64,000 nucleotides of DNA. Origin: Bryum argenteum. Lineage: Eukaryota > Streptophyta > Bryopsida > Bryales > Bryaceae. The stretch spans positions 11,077,001 through 11,141,000 of the forward strand of contig CM073325.1 of NCBI GenBank assembly GCA_037043015.1, given 5' to 3'. Both the position numbers and the translations under genes were made by a program. Every line of letters starts with the position of its first letter. Position 1 is the first letter of the stretch. Positions 12,601-24,310 of the stretch are shown in pieces. The notes below the pieces were generated by a model. The model worked only from the letters and a program-made list of their open reading frames with translations. It did no database searches and was not told the origin of the DNA.

Positions 12601-13036
12601 GCTTGGTGTTGATCGCATACGACCTCTTGATCTCTCTTTCTTTTATTGGGCGGTCATCGTAATTGGCGCGTTACCGCTCTCTTGAGGATGTACTGTTAGG
12701 GAAAGCTGTTCTAGAATCTACAGGATTCATTCTCTCGAAGTGTTTCTGGGCGTCTGTACGAAGGTCCAGACCACCTCGTGGATTGGAGCAATTTTGTATC
12801 GAGACAAGCAGGTACAGAGGCACGGTTTGGACAGGGGAGTGGAGCAATCACAATCATTTCGACGGGATTTTCGTATGTAGTGTAGGCACGAAGCAACGGA
12901 ATGTGGCATGCCGAGGTTGGTGGAGTAACCAGAGACGTGGCACAATGAATGTGAGAGCGGATTTGGCGAAATTGAGAGACGGATGAGTCTTGTTTTGGAA
13001 GAGTGGAGGCTGGCTGCGTCTTAGTTAGTTAGAGCC

Positions 13037-16000
13037 ATGACGGTGCCTCTGTCGCCCTTACAGTATGATTCTCCCGGGGGTCTTGGGCGACGGCTGTCGG
13101 TGCCTGCGTTATCGTCCTCACATTATGAGTTGCCTAGTCTTGGACGACGATTGTCGACACCTTTGTTGCCTTCAGAGCATCATCTGCCGGTCGTGGACGA
13201 CGGCAGTTCCTCCGTGCGAGTGGCAGTACGCGCGCGCCCGCTGATTGAGAAAGAGCTCGCGGACAGCTGCGCGGAATGCGTCTCTTACGCGAGAGATGGA
13301 AAGCAAGTAATCTTGGGCAAAGACCGCCGGTTTACTTTTGATCATGTTTTTGGCCCCGACGTCAGCCAGGAAGATGTGTACAGGGAGTGCGTTAGGCCAC
13401 TCGTGGAGAGCTGCTGTTCTGGGTAAGCCAACACCTTCCATTACCTCTATTCTTTCTTCATACTCCAGCAAATTTCTAGCTCCAGCAATTCGAGCTGAAG
13501 GCAAGGGTCAGATCTTACGCTTTAGAACACTACTAGAGCTTCGGCCTTTCTGCACCTAATACAGATCGCGGAACAGGTCGGTGAAGTGTTGACTCGAATT
13601 CGCCTTAGATACATCTCAGTCTAGGCGTAATCGTGGCCGAGAGAATCTTTCCAAGTACACATTTTGGAACTTGCGATGAGAGGCAGGGATCGGTGGAAAG
13701 TCGTAGATTCACATGTGATGACAATGAAGAACAGATGCGACTTAGTCCCAGCGCAGTATGATTGCTACATGACAAAGAACTTCATTACGTGAACAGCTTG
13801 CCTCGGGGAATGTTTACCTCTTGTAGCTTGTGCCTTACAGCTTCCAGTTAGTCCGGTTGCAGCTCACACATGAGAATTCTTCAATCTGGGATTAATTGGT
13901 GCTCACCCGGAACTTCCAGATGAATTGACCATTTCAAAACCCTAATTGGTGGATGGTGGCACACTATCATTGGCTATTGTTCAACTGTAAGGTTGATGCA
14001 TTTTATTAACGGCAATCCTGTGTTGAGTTCGTAATATTTTGAAAGCTGTGTACAGCTACAATCTTGGATTTTTGTAATCCTGATGCGAGCGTTCGTTCTG
14101 GGCAGGTACAATGCAACGGTGCTGGCATATGGACAGACAGGATCGGGAAAGACCTATACCATGGGTTGTGGTAACAATATGTCTTTATTGAATGAAGAGC
14201 TTGGGATCTTGCCTCGGGCAATTCGCCAGCTTTTCGAATGTGTCGAGGAGCGAAGTCATCAGGCCGAATTTCTTGTAATTCCTTCTTACTTTGACATCCC
14301 TATCCCGTGAAGTCATGCTATTGGTTCTTGATATTGGTGATCATATTATTAACTCCTATTTATGTTTATGAAAAACGATGAAGATTCATTTGAGCTGCTT
14401 GCCATAAACTCTGGGAGCTCTTGCTTTCTTCCACAGATTAAGTGTGCCTTCGTTGAGATTTACAATGAGGATATCAAGGACTTGCTCCACCCTGAGACTC
14501 CATCAAAATCGATATCCATTCGAGAGGACGCGAAAGGTGATATAGTTCTGGCAGGGGTCAAAGAAGAAGTTGTCACCAACTTTGAGACTATGATCAGGTA
14601 CGTAGACATGAAGCTTCACTAAGCATGAGGTGCGTCTTTATTGTGAAGTTATTGAGCAAGAGAGTGGGCTTTAGAAGATCCATCATTACTGACTGGGTTG
14701 GTCGAGGATGGTCGAAGTTAAGCTTGCCCTCAAGTCCAGAGCTTGTTTTACACTGCCTGATGTATTCGAAGCTTGGATTTGTTATGGAGCCTCATAGAAG
14801 TGGTCTTGTACTTAACAGGCTTCTCGAGCACGGTTCGGTCTTCCGAACAACCGGCAGTACGTTGATGAACCAACATTCTAGTCGATCACATGCTATTTTT
14901 ACCATCATCGTTGAGCAGCGGAGCATCCTAGAGTCAGCTGTTAGCAACGACGTAATCACTGCGAAATTTCACTTGGTGAGCCATTCAGCGACTCCCTACA
15001 CAGAAATATTCTCAGTCTCTCGGCACATCTGATCTCAACTCTTATTTAGGGAGCTGGACAGGGTTGGTGTTGGAAAGCTTCAAGGAGGTGGAATGTGCAT
15101 ATCAAGTCGCTGCTGATTTAGTTACTGCTGCGAGTAGTAGTGTCTGAGTTTAAGCTACTGATATTGAGTGCTGTAGGTTGACTTGGCGGGCTCCGAAAGG
15201 GCGAAGCGCACAGGAGCTGTAGGCGTGCGTTTTAAAGAGTCTATTACTATTAATTGTGGTCTTCTTGCTCTAGGCAATGTTATAAGGTACCCAACTATTG
15301 GCTGTCATCATGTCAAGTCTTCGTTTATATCATAAACCTTGGATGTTTTTGCAAGAGCATGTGTTGGATATGCTTAAACTTTCTGCTTACTCGTTTCGTT
15401 CCATGGGGGCAACTGGCCTTCATTTTTCTCATTCAGTCTAATATGGACTTCTCGTTTGAATGTGAAGTGCATTGGGGGATGAGCGAAAAAGGTGCCAACA
15501 TGTGCCGTACAGGGAGTCGAAGCTCACACGTATGCTGCAGGTATGCTCATTCATACTTTGAGTTCAGCTTACAACGTGGACTACTTGAATATTCTCAGTG
15601 GTCGTGGTTGAGTAGTAAAAGTTCGTTATGCCTGTTCTTGAGCATCTGTTAGCTAAATTGCCTTCTGGCATATAAAGACCACTTATTTATCTGAACTGGA
15701 GGACATAGATTTGAAAAGTGGAACATTGTTCTTTCTATTCAGACCTACATTCTGCATTATTGACTTCTTGGAATTCACATAACTCTGCAGGACTCCTTGG
15801 GAGGGAACAGTCGCACTTGTATGATTGCGTGCATCAGGTACTTGTCCTGAATAGAAAGAAATAATGTGAGGCTTAACTGGGTCCCTCTCCTTTACTCCCC
15901 ATTTTTAAATGGCCAATCCGCTCCCAACACAACTTTTGCTGGTTGCATGATCTTTAAACAGCACGGCAGGCAGCAACTACGAGGAGACACTCAACACATT

Positions 16001-19000
16001 GAAGTATGCCAATCGGGCTCGCAACATTCGCAACAAGCCTGTTATCAATCGTGATCCACAGTCTGTCGTACTGAATCAGCTGCGACAAGAAATTCGGGTG
16101 AGAAAAGCTCCAAGCTTCGATGTATCATAAAAACTATGTTAGGAAATTACCTTGTGACTCTTTGATTCTCAATGTTTGCTTTGCCGTTGTATGTTCATAA
16201 ATAGGCTTTACAAGTGGAGTTACTGAATTCACGAGTACGCAATATGGAGCTTGAACCTGTCGGTGGAAGGCCAAGCACGGACTCTCTGTCGGAAGAGCAA
16301 ATGCATCAAGAGTATCTAGCTGATATCCGGTACGTTTCTCTTTCCCTTTACCAAAGATGCTCTTACCAAGTTGCAGAAATACTTGTACTCCAAGTATAGT
16401 GCGGCTACTGTTAACTCCAAAATAGTTTTCTTAATATAAGCCATGAACGATCACGGAAGGAATCTTTGCTATGATGATGTTAAAGTTGACGTATTATTCA
16501 TTCATTTAGCTGCAAGTCACCAACTTGGATGAATATCTGCACGGTTCATCAACTGATCGACAATTTTGTCTGCTTTGAGCTCACGGTTGAAGAGTGAGAC
16601 ATTTATGATGAATAGTTTCTCTACCTTGATAGTCGAAAGATTTTTTTTTGAGGATTATACGTAGGGACATGCCCGTGACCATCTATCTAATCATGGTTAT
16701 TTCTATGGGGGTGAAGGGCTCGAGCAGATTCGTCTGTGCGTGTGACTGCGGAGCTCAATGATGAGCGTCAGAAGAACAGAGAAAGAGAAAAAGAGTGCCA
16801 AGCGTTAAAAGAGAAGATAAAGGTAAGTGTTTTCAATTACGTCAAATGTCTTTCAAATTCTAACCCTTTCAACTTTTGTTAGTGATGAAGTTTTGCACAA
16901 TCCTGGCTTCTCCGGTACTCTATGTCTTTTTGTCAAGATCGTCCCGGATTATCGAGAAGATGTCTTACTCTGCTAAAGTATGACCACTCATTGACAAGAT
17001 GTTTTACCATGATCGCAGACATTGCAGTCTGTAGTGAGCCGAATGGAGGAGGAAGTTCTTGAAATTCGCACTGAGCGCGATCATTATCAGGTCAGAATGG
17101 TATATACACATAAGGCATATTCACTTCTTTTATCCAGATTGCGAATGCTCTCTTCCTCTTCTGTAGCTCTGCGCTTCAGTGACAATAACTGCAAGCCATT
17201 TGAAGATTATTGATGGCTTTTGTATCTTAGATGTTGGTTAATTTAGTTGATTCTCGCCAGTTCTGTACTCTGTTGACCTTGACGCGGGCCTTTTTCTCTC
17301 TTCAGCATGTGTTAATCCTGACATACGACTTGTAACTAGTTTTTACCTTTCTATAGTCTCCAGTCAATCTTTTCTTTCGCCTGGGACATGGTAGACTGGA
17401 ATCTATACGCTCACCTGCCGCTGCATGTTGACGTGATTGGGTTCTTGTGAACACTGCATATCTTTGGTTTCTTTTCGTTGTACCAACCAATTGTGTATCG
17501 ATGCAGCGGAAGTTGGATGAAGTGAATTCGGAAATGATGGCACTGAACCAAGTGCTTCCACATTGGGAAGGTGGTTACGACATCAGTCCAGTCGTGAAAG
17601 GCCACCTTTCAGAGTTGATGAAGAGGGTCACGGGTGAGATTGATAACGAATGCACGGGATTTGGATCCAGTGAAAGCTCATTTTCAAGTCTAGATCGGCT
17701 GGGTAATGCTAATATTGCAGCAAGACGAGATGAGAAGGTGGTGTGTGGTCCCCTCATCGACAGAGTTGCTACTCAAGAACGCTTTAACAGCTCTAGCGGC
17801 CGACCTAGATCTGAACCAGAGGACAATCAAACTGTGGCATCCAACTCTTCTTCTTCACCTACCAAGGCTGATCTTAGGGTAATCACCCCCGTTTCAATTT
17901 ACATATCTAAACTTTCATCAGCTTTAATGTTAGTTTCCGCTAACTTTAAGCTCATGTGATTTGCAGAGTCTGAACAGTAACTCTCCAGGACGACCCATAA
18001 GAGATACTCGTCATGTTATTAACCAGCATTTACGAACCATTCGAGTCCTGGAAGAACGGCTTGCAAGTAAAGAAAGTGACGTGAAATCTAAGGACGAGGC
18101 ACTGAAGGAAGCTAACGAAGATCTTTCGAGGGATGAAAGAATCTTCGCAGAGAAGGTAGCTTCCATACTGTACACCTTGAACTTGTAAAGCATCATCTGC
18201 CATTGTGCCAGTAAGTTTTGCTGATCATTGTGTATGTGTACTCACAGATGCAAGAGATAAAAGCCTTGAAGAAGCTTGCGCAAGATGAAGCAACTGAAGT
18301 AGAGGCTTTGAAGCAAAAGACGGAGAAAGATGCTGCAATCATCTCGCGCATGGTGGAGGAAGCCTCGGCGAAAGAAGATGAGATATGCCGTCTGCGGAAG
18401 GCGCTGGAGCCTTTGCAGCCTGAGCGACCGGACGCTTTCGTTGTGAATGGCGCATGTGTTCCTGGAGTTCCAGTTGCACTTATAACGTCGAAAGGAGAAA
18501 ATGGTGAAGATGGTCATGTCGATAGCACCGAGAATCTTGCCGAGGTGGTTAAGACCACTTCCAGCTTTGAATTCGCTCTTCATTTTATGGCACTTCGATT
18601 TGTGTCTTGTTAGCAAAATGCTGATGTTACTCGGCACGATGACATTGTACACACGAATCTATACAGGTAAAAGAAAGAGCAGAGGCGGATATAACCGTTT
18701 CTAACAAGATGGATGTTGTGTCTAGGCCAAGTGTGAAGGACTGGAAAACGCAAGTGATGCAGTTAATTCTGTTCGTCAACCAATCCTTGAAGATGTAAGT
18801 GAAAGGCAAAGTAAATGTTCAAGAGTTACCATTTTACAGCGCCTGTACACTGTATTTTCTCTGTCTTTCAGTTAATCATTCTCTAAATTTCCGGCTTTCT
18901 ATATGAAAAAGGTCGAGGAGGAAGAGAAAGCGACGTTGCAATACGAAAAGGAAGCGACGTTTCTATTTGAGAAGAAACTTGCTGAAGACCACAAACACCG

Positions 19001-19187
19001 ACTTGAACTTGAAGAGGATGTTCCAGTTCAAAGACGAGTAGTGAAGCGTAGCAAACAGGTGAGAAACCAATAGCATCCTTGTTTAATAATAATATCTCAG
19101 CGTTCTTTGTTTTTCATCTTTCTCACAAGATTTACGTTTCCCTCGCAGAAGGGCAACTTCTTCACGAAGTGTTTGATGGGCTTGTAG
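13037..19187 (+). CDS. Kinesin-4 family motor protein (KIN-4), multi-exon
   Basis: A plus-end microtubule motor with an N-terminal ATPase domain and a coiled-coil stalk. Exons read from splice sites: 13037-13422, 14106-14274, 14437-14597, 14819-14975, 15177-15286, 15468-15540, 15791-15837, 15962-16097, 16205-16329, 16717-16822, 17019-17090, 17517-17878, 17967-18155, 18248-about 18545, then about three short exons to TAG 19185-19187. The product is roughly 900 residues. The motor begins [10 protein letters not shown] near residue 59 and has P-loop GQTGSGKT (about 138-145), NQHSSRSH (switch I), VDLAGSER (switch II), [20 protein letters not shown] and [20 protein letters not shown]. The last motif, ending NRDP, and ALGNVISALGD point to KIN-4 rather than other classes. 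In plants KIN-4 proteins act at cortical microtubules and in cell-wall deposition (family knowledge). The stalk is shorter than in many KIN-4 proteins. Exons after 18248 are least certain. A 55-residue head precedes the motor. Confidence 0.93.
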
Positions 19188-19903
19188 CATATTGAGGCAC
19201 GCTATTGAAGTGGCAATTCAAGCTTTGGTTATGTGCAACCTACCTCGACTGCTCAGCCACTTCTAGCTTTGTAGTATATGATTGAGTTTGAAAAGATTCG
19301 TTCAGTGAGTATTTAGACTTTGTACGATAGAACAGGTAGGAAAGCAATAATTGTAGGGATCGCATTGATATGTGAAAGACTTGTCTTGGTTCCAATCTGT
19401 GGCATCATGCCCAGCATCATCATATTGAACGTCTTTTCTACATGCATAAATTCCATCTGCAACAGAGGTTCTCTCCTGTGGACACCTGATGGCCTACTTT
19501 GGTTTCTGGCTAGCTTCTATTTATGTAGATAGTTGGATTGTGAGAACCATATCAATCACTACTGGTGAAAGTTGGGGGCTTTTGCAGGTGAAAAACACAC
19601 GATTGTATGCATGGAAGAACTGGCTGACGCAAAGCAATCGACAGCGAGGTGTCATCAGGTTCTCTTGGTGCGTTTGGCTCGTAGTATTGGGACCTGCTCA
19701 CCATCAAGTATACGTACTGACCACATTCGCATGCAACTGTCAAGGGGCAAATAGAATTTAATTGCGCATGTAAATATAATGGGAGATTGTCCGACCCATG
19801 TCTGCGGTGTCTGCGGTTTCAGCCTATACACGATTGTAAAAGGAAAGAAGTATTGGCGCAGATGAGAAAACAGTAGATTGTAGGTCGACTCGCGAAAAAA
19901 TAA
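19188..19903. other. Kinesin 3' flank
   Basis: Probably the 3' untranslated region of the kinesin gene followed by spacer. Frames at 19320-19761 overlap in several phases and show no domain. No clear polyadenylation signal can be singled out. Confidence 0.4.
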
Positions 19904-19974
19904 TGCACCGGCCGGGAATCGAACCCGGGTCTGTACCGTGGCAGGGTACTATTCTACCACTAGACCACCGGTGC
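19904..19974 (-). tRNA. tRNA-Gly (anticodon GCC)
   Basis: On the minus strand the 71 nt fold into a full cloverleaf: acceptor stem GCACCGG/CCGGTGC with discriminator A, D-loop region GGTCTAGTGGTAGAA, anticodon loop with GCC, and T-arm GGGTTCGATTCCC. Boxes A (TGGTCTAGTGG) and B (GGTTCGATTCC) for RNA polymerase III are intact. No intron and no encoded CCA, so it is a nuclear type. It sits alone, 0.7 kb after the kinesin gene and in opposite orientation. Confidence 0.97.
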
Positions 19975-20135
19975 GCTTTCATGCTTCCCAAGTTGCAGCG
20001 TAGACTTCTGTATCGTGCAAGTCAGTCCCATGAATCACGGATAATGTTTTTCCCCACATCGAAAAACTGCAGTGAACTTACTGTTTCTTTTTATTTGTTT
20101 ATTTTTTAAAAACTCATTTCAGATTTAAAGTAGCA

Positions 20136-20443
20136 AGCAATTTAGTCCTATGGTAGAAAAGGGTTAGTACTCTCAAACTACACTAAATTTGATGATTAGT
20201 GTTAGATACACTAATTTACATAAACATGTTATAAGTTTTTACTGTTGTTCAATAATTTTACCCAGTATATTGGCCAAGATGGGGTCCTTATATAGTATCA
20301 GAATCAATGCTCTTGCTAATTTTTTTTAAACAAAAGTAAAAACTTATAGCATTTTCAAATCTTTTAATAATCAAACACTAATTATCAAATTTAGTGTAGC
20401 TTTAATTGTTCCCAAAACTAAAGTAGGAGCAATTTAGTCCTAT
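20136..20443. mobile_element. MITE with CTACACTAAATTT terminal repeats and flanking 16 bp direct repeat
   Basis: Terminal inverted repeats at 20178-about 20206 and about 20371-20399 match over about 27 bp with two mismatches, and a second inverted match (TATAAGTTTTTACT) lies inside. The whole is bracketed by perfect 16 bp direct repeats, AGCAATTTAGTCCTAT, at 20136-20151 and 20428-20443. That is longer than usual target duplications and is separated from the inverted repeats by about 27 bp on each side, so the true ends are uncertain. No coding capacity. Confidence 0.65.
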
Positions 20444-21140
20444 AAATCTTGGAAACTAATTCTCTCTTTGTAGCAAAACTGAAGTAGACTAACTTGAACT
20501 AGTTTCAATTATTCACTTGTTCATTTTTGAGATAAGGAACACCTATTAAAACTTGCTATGGTCTTCTAAATAAAGCTAACATCCTATCGTTACTTGAAGA
20601 ATGCGCATTAGTAGTTTTATCCACAAAATATTGCTTCTTAAAAATATACGTATAGCAATGTGTAACCTCTTATTGATTGTCACATCTTCAAATTTTGGAA
20701 TAGGGCTGGATTCCTATTAATAGTTAAGAATTTTATTACATTCTTTTAAAAATCAATAACATTTTAAAATTCCAACCATCAAAAGCAAATCATTAACATT
20801 TTTTGATTCCAACAATCAGAAAGAAGTATACAATTTGCTTAGTTGTTATTATAGCATTGATTTAAATACATAAGGAACTTTATGTGCAATCATATAAGTT
20901 TTTTTGTTTTTTTTAAATAAAAATTATATCAAGTGAGAAATTGATATGAAATTCATTATTTAATAGATAAATAATTTTTAAAAGACGAAGAAATATATTT
21001 TTGTTGACCGATTGTTGAATTGTGTGTGTTGATCTTGGCTTGAGTAGCTCCAGTAATTGTTCTTGTCAAAGGATCCTTCAGTACAAGGGGCGCCAAGTGA
21101 TGCAACAATCTTTGATGTACAACTAGTGCCATGACCATGG
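20444..21140. other. AT-rich spacer
   Basis: Strongly AT-rich with scattered homopolymer runs. No gene, RNA or clear repeat recognised. Confidence 0.5.
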
Positions 21141-21144
21141 TCAT

Positions 21145-21225
21145 TAAATGTCTCTTTAATATATCTTGTGTCATGACCATTACCTTCAGAGGTAAATGTC
21201 TCTTCAATATATCTTGTGTCATGAC
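21145..21225. repeat. Tandem duplication, 48 bp period
   Basis: 21145-21177 and 21193-21225 are 33 bp copies with one mismatch (containing ATATATCTTGTGTCATGAC). They lie in minus-strand frames (20956-21313) that I cannot identify and that have no other support. Confidence 0.7.
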
Positions 21226-21570
21226 GAGTTGCTTCAGAGGCCTCTGTGATACAACTAGTGCTAATATGTATTTTTGACATGTGTGCATTATTATATCTAT
21301 TTAATTTCAACAATGTATATACAAAATTCTTAAAAAATATGTTTTATTTTTTAATAATCAACAAAAATTACTGAATTTCACATATTTGCATGTTATTTCA
21401 ACATCATGCTTAACAAATGGTAGTTGCCAAAAATCTTGTAAGTAAATAATCATCCCAATGAACCTCCAATGACCTTAGACGCCACGACAATGGATACTCC
21501 TAAATACATCTCCAAAGACATCAGGCCATATATACATGTAGTCGCACCATTACCTATAGGTGGTGGTGAA

Positions 21571-21696
21571 GGGAGAGGTAGTGGTGGAGGGAGAGGTAGT
21601 GGTGGAGGGAGAGGTAGTGGTGGAGGGAGAGGTAGTGGTGGAGGGAGAGGTAGTGGTGGAGGGAGAGGTAGTGGTGGAGGGAGAGGTAGAGGCGGA
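21571..21696. repeat. 18 bp minisatellite, about seven units
   Basis: The unit GGGAGAGGTAGTGGTGGA is repeated about seven times, the last degenerate. On the plus strand it lies in a frame from 21469 to 21858 and reads as a Gly/Arg/Ser-rich repeat. The flanking frame has no recognisable domain, so I do not call a gene. Confidence 0.9.
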
Positions 21697-22190
21697 GGTG
21701 AAGATGGAGCCCTCTCATGCGCTCCACCTCCTCGAGTAAGCTGGAGAAAACCCCAACCTCAGCCGCTGCTATTCTCGCAGATGCCAACATCACTAGTAAA
21801 CGAACTCCACAAGCACCCGCCGCCTCCTCATGATCCCCAACCCCATGGTCCCGAATGATTGCCATTAAACTGTAAAGTTATACCTCTATAAGATATAAAA
21901 TCTTTGAATCTTTTGTTAAAGAAGAAAGAAATTAAATAAAATTTAATTTTTAAAAACAAGCTTATAACTTCAGTAGTCTTACCAACTATAACTGTGATAT
22001 AACTAATACTTTTTCACACCATTAAAATCTTTCCTACCAACTAAAGTGGGAATTTGCATCATAGATTTAAATATAAAAACATAAATTTCAAAAATTTGAA
22101 ACTATTCTTGACAAACTTTCAAATTGAGGTTCAATATTTTAGGGAACCATTCTTGACAAACTTCCAATATAGGAGGTCTTTTCCGCGGGA

Positions 22191-22496
22191 ATGGTTCTTT
22201 AATACTAGGCAAGCTCATAAGCAACATATTCAATATCTATTGACATTCTTTAATTTAAATGCTCATTAGAATGTTTAACCACAACTGGTGTTTCTATAAG
22301 GTTTGATTAAGAAAAGATAATCATTCTTTAATAAGCGAATCATTCTTTAATACTGAAGAAGCTCATAAGCAACATGTTCAATATCTATTGACATTCTTTA
22401 ATTTAAATGCTCATTAGAATAATCAACCACAATTGGTGTTTCTATAAAGTTTGATTAAGAAAAGCTCATTAGAATAATTAACCACAACTGGTGTTT
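22191..22496. repeat. Direct repeat of about 148 bp period, two copies plus a partial third
   Basis: The block from 22191 recurs at about 22339 with few differences (shared core ATCTATTGACATTCTTTAAT). A third partial copy, CATTAGAATAATTAACCACA, starts near 22466. It is AT-rich and non-coding. Confidence 0.8.
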
Positions 22497-24310
22497 GAGA
22501 GCATTTCTCTGCTTAATTAAATACAACTCCAGAGTGCATTTAAATAATTGATACATATTTTATAGAGTTGTTGATCGTAATTGAACCTTTAAATACGAGA
22601 AACCCATATCAATAAACATTCTTCATTATTCTTTTGGGCCTTATTACTTTGAAAAAAATTTCTACCTTTTGCCACAATATAATTGTATTGACACACCCTT
22701 TGTACATAATAAGACAATCTTTCACATGCTTAAGGACTCTTAACAATTTTATAGTTACTCATGTGCCAAAGCTTATAAACATTAAAAAAAATCTGTTCCT
22801 AATACTGAAAGTTGAAATTTTATAAGTGCCTCTTTTATCTCAAACTTGTTACCTCAAAATCTTGAACTTTCTTTTGTGTTCATATATAAGGCAACATTAA
22901 TTAAACGCACTCTCAATTAATATTGGATTTTGGAAATCAAACAAATATTATTTGTCTACAATTGAATACATGCAAGTAACACATCACATACTTCTTAACA
23001 AAAACATTCAATTACTGTATATGTGATATATTATCTCCACTCACAAAGGGTCTTGTACACCAGTGTTTCTTTTACTTGGCGAAATTTCGCCAGATCTGAC
23101 AACCCATAGCAAATCGTCTTGTATCCCTCCAAAAATGTAACAATTAAGGGATGACAGGCTTGGAGCCACATGTCTTTAGAAAAAACACTGTTGTACACAC
23201 AAGACCAATATGACAATTTGCTATTATATTGTACCAACCTTAAATTATGCAAAATGTAAGCAAGATTAGAGCACCAAACACTCTATTTTTTAAATCTCAG
23301 ATGTAGTAGGTATGTAACTCGAATTCTACTTAGGATTCACCAAGGGCATCCAAGCTAAAGATACATCACAAATTCTAGCTTCAAATTTCAAGGTACTCAC
23401 TGTGTACATTTTAGATTGGTTGGTTGCACGTAAACTAATCGCTACCACATTCAAAATTCAAGATACATCCTAATCTCCTACATACTTTGCACATTCTCCA
23501 TAATTGCTATCCTCGATCACTCCCCCAATCAAAACTTTTGAGCTGCTTACCTTCATACAGCTTCATGTAGAATGCACAAGGGTGTACACCGACCACAAAA
23601 AAAGAAAACCTCGATAACTTTTGCGTACAACGACTATACATGGTGTCAGATTCCCGTTGAAAACATTTGTATTGTAGCACTAGAAAGTGCACTTATTGAT
23701 GTACCCACCCCAACCGAATAGCTTCAGGGTGATGAAAATTCCCCTGAATCACACAAAAGGCTCTCTCTCTCTCAAAAAAAAAAGCACTCTCTCACCGATG
23801 AGAATGATTGTGGTAGGGCAGGCAGTGGGCAACTGTATAACTTACTTACAAAACAATAGAAGACGATGATGATAATGATGTTGTTGGGCGATGGAGGAGT
23901 CAGGGCCATGGCAGGCCAGGACTGGCAACCTCATGTCAGAGCAGAGTCCCGACAGACCGGCCCTCAGCTATCACCTAGCATGCTCCATGATGCGCTCAAA
24001 CCCAAACCCAATGCCATGCCAATTCGCAAATCAGTAAACAATCGAAATGCTGGATCGAGAGAGTGAGAGAGAGAGAGAGTGCGAGATGAGTAGCAGTGTG
24101 CTCTGCCATAGCCGCCCCTCTTAACTGCAGCATGCTAACGAGGTACAGGAGGAGCTTGTTGTTATGATTCAAGCGCTTGTGTGGAAGAAGCGGAGTTTGT
24201 CAGGGGCAAGGCAGAGGAGAACGTGCCAGCAGCAATGGATGGTGGGGTGTTTTCTTTTGCGTTGCGGCATTGGTAGAGTTAGAGGAGAGTGAGAGGGAGG
24301 GAAGCGGGCT
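22497..24310. other. Intergenic region and probable leader of the membrane-protein gene
   Basis: No gene recognised to about 24.1 kb. Short GA runs at 24058-24080 and a more GC-rich context lead directly into the ATG at 24311, consistent with promoter and 5' leader. I cannot place a TATA box with confidence. Confidence 0.4.

Noticed and set aside
21469..21858. 129-codon Gly/Arg/Ser-rich frame resembling an RGG protein
   Set aside because: Most of it is the 18 bp minisatellite; flanks have no domain and the opposite strand is equally open.
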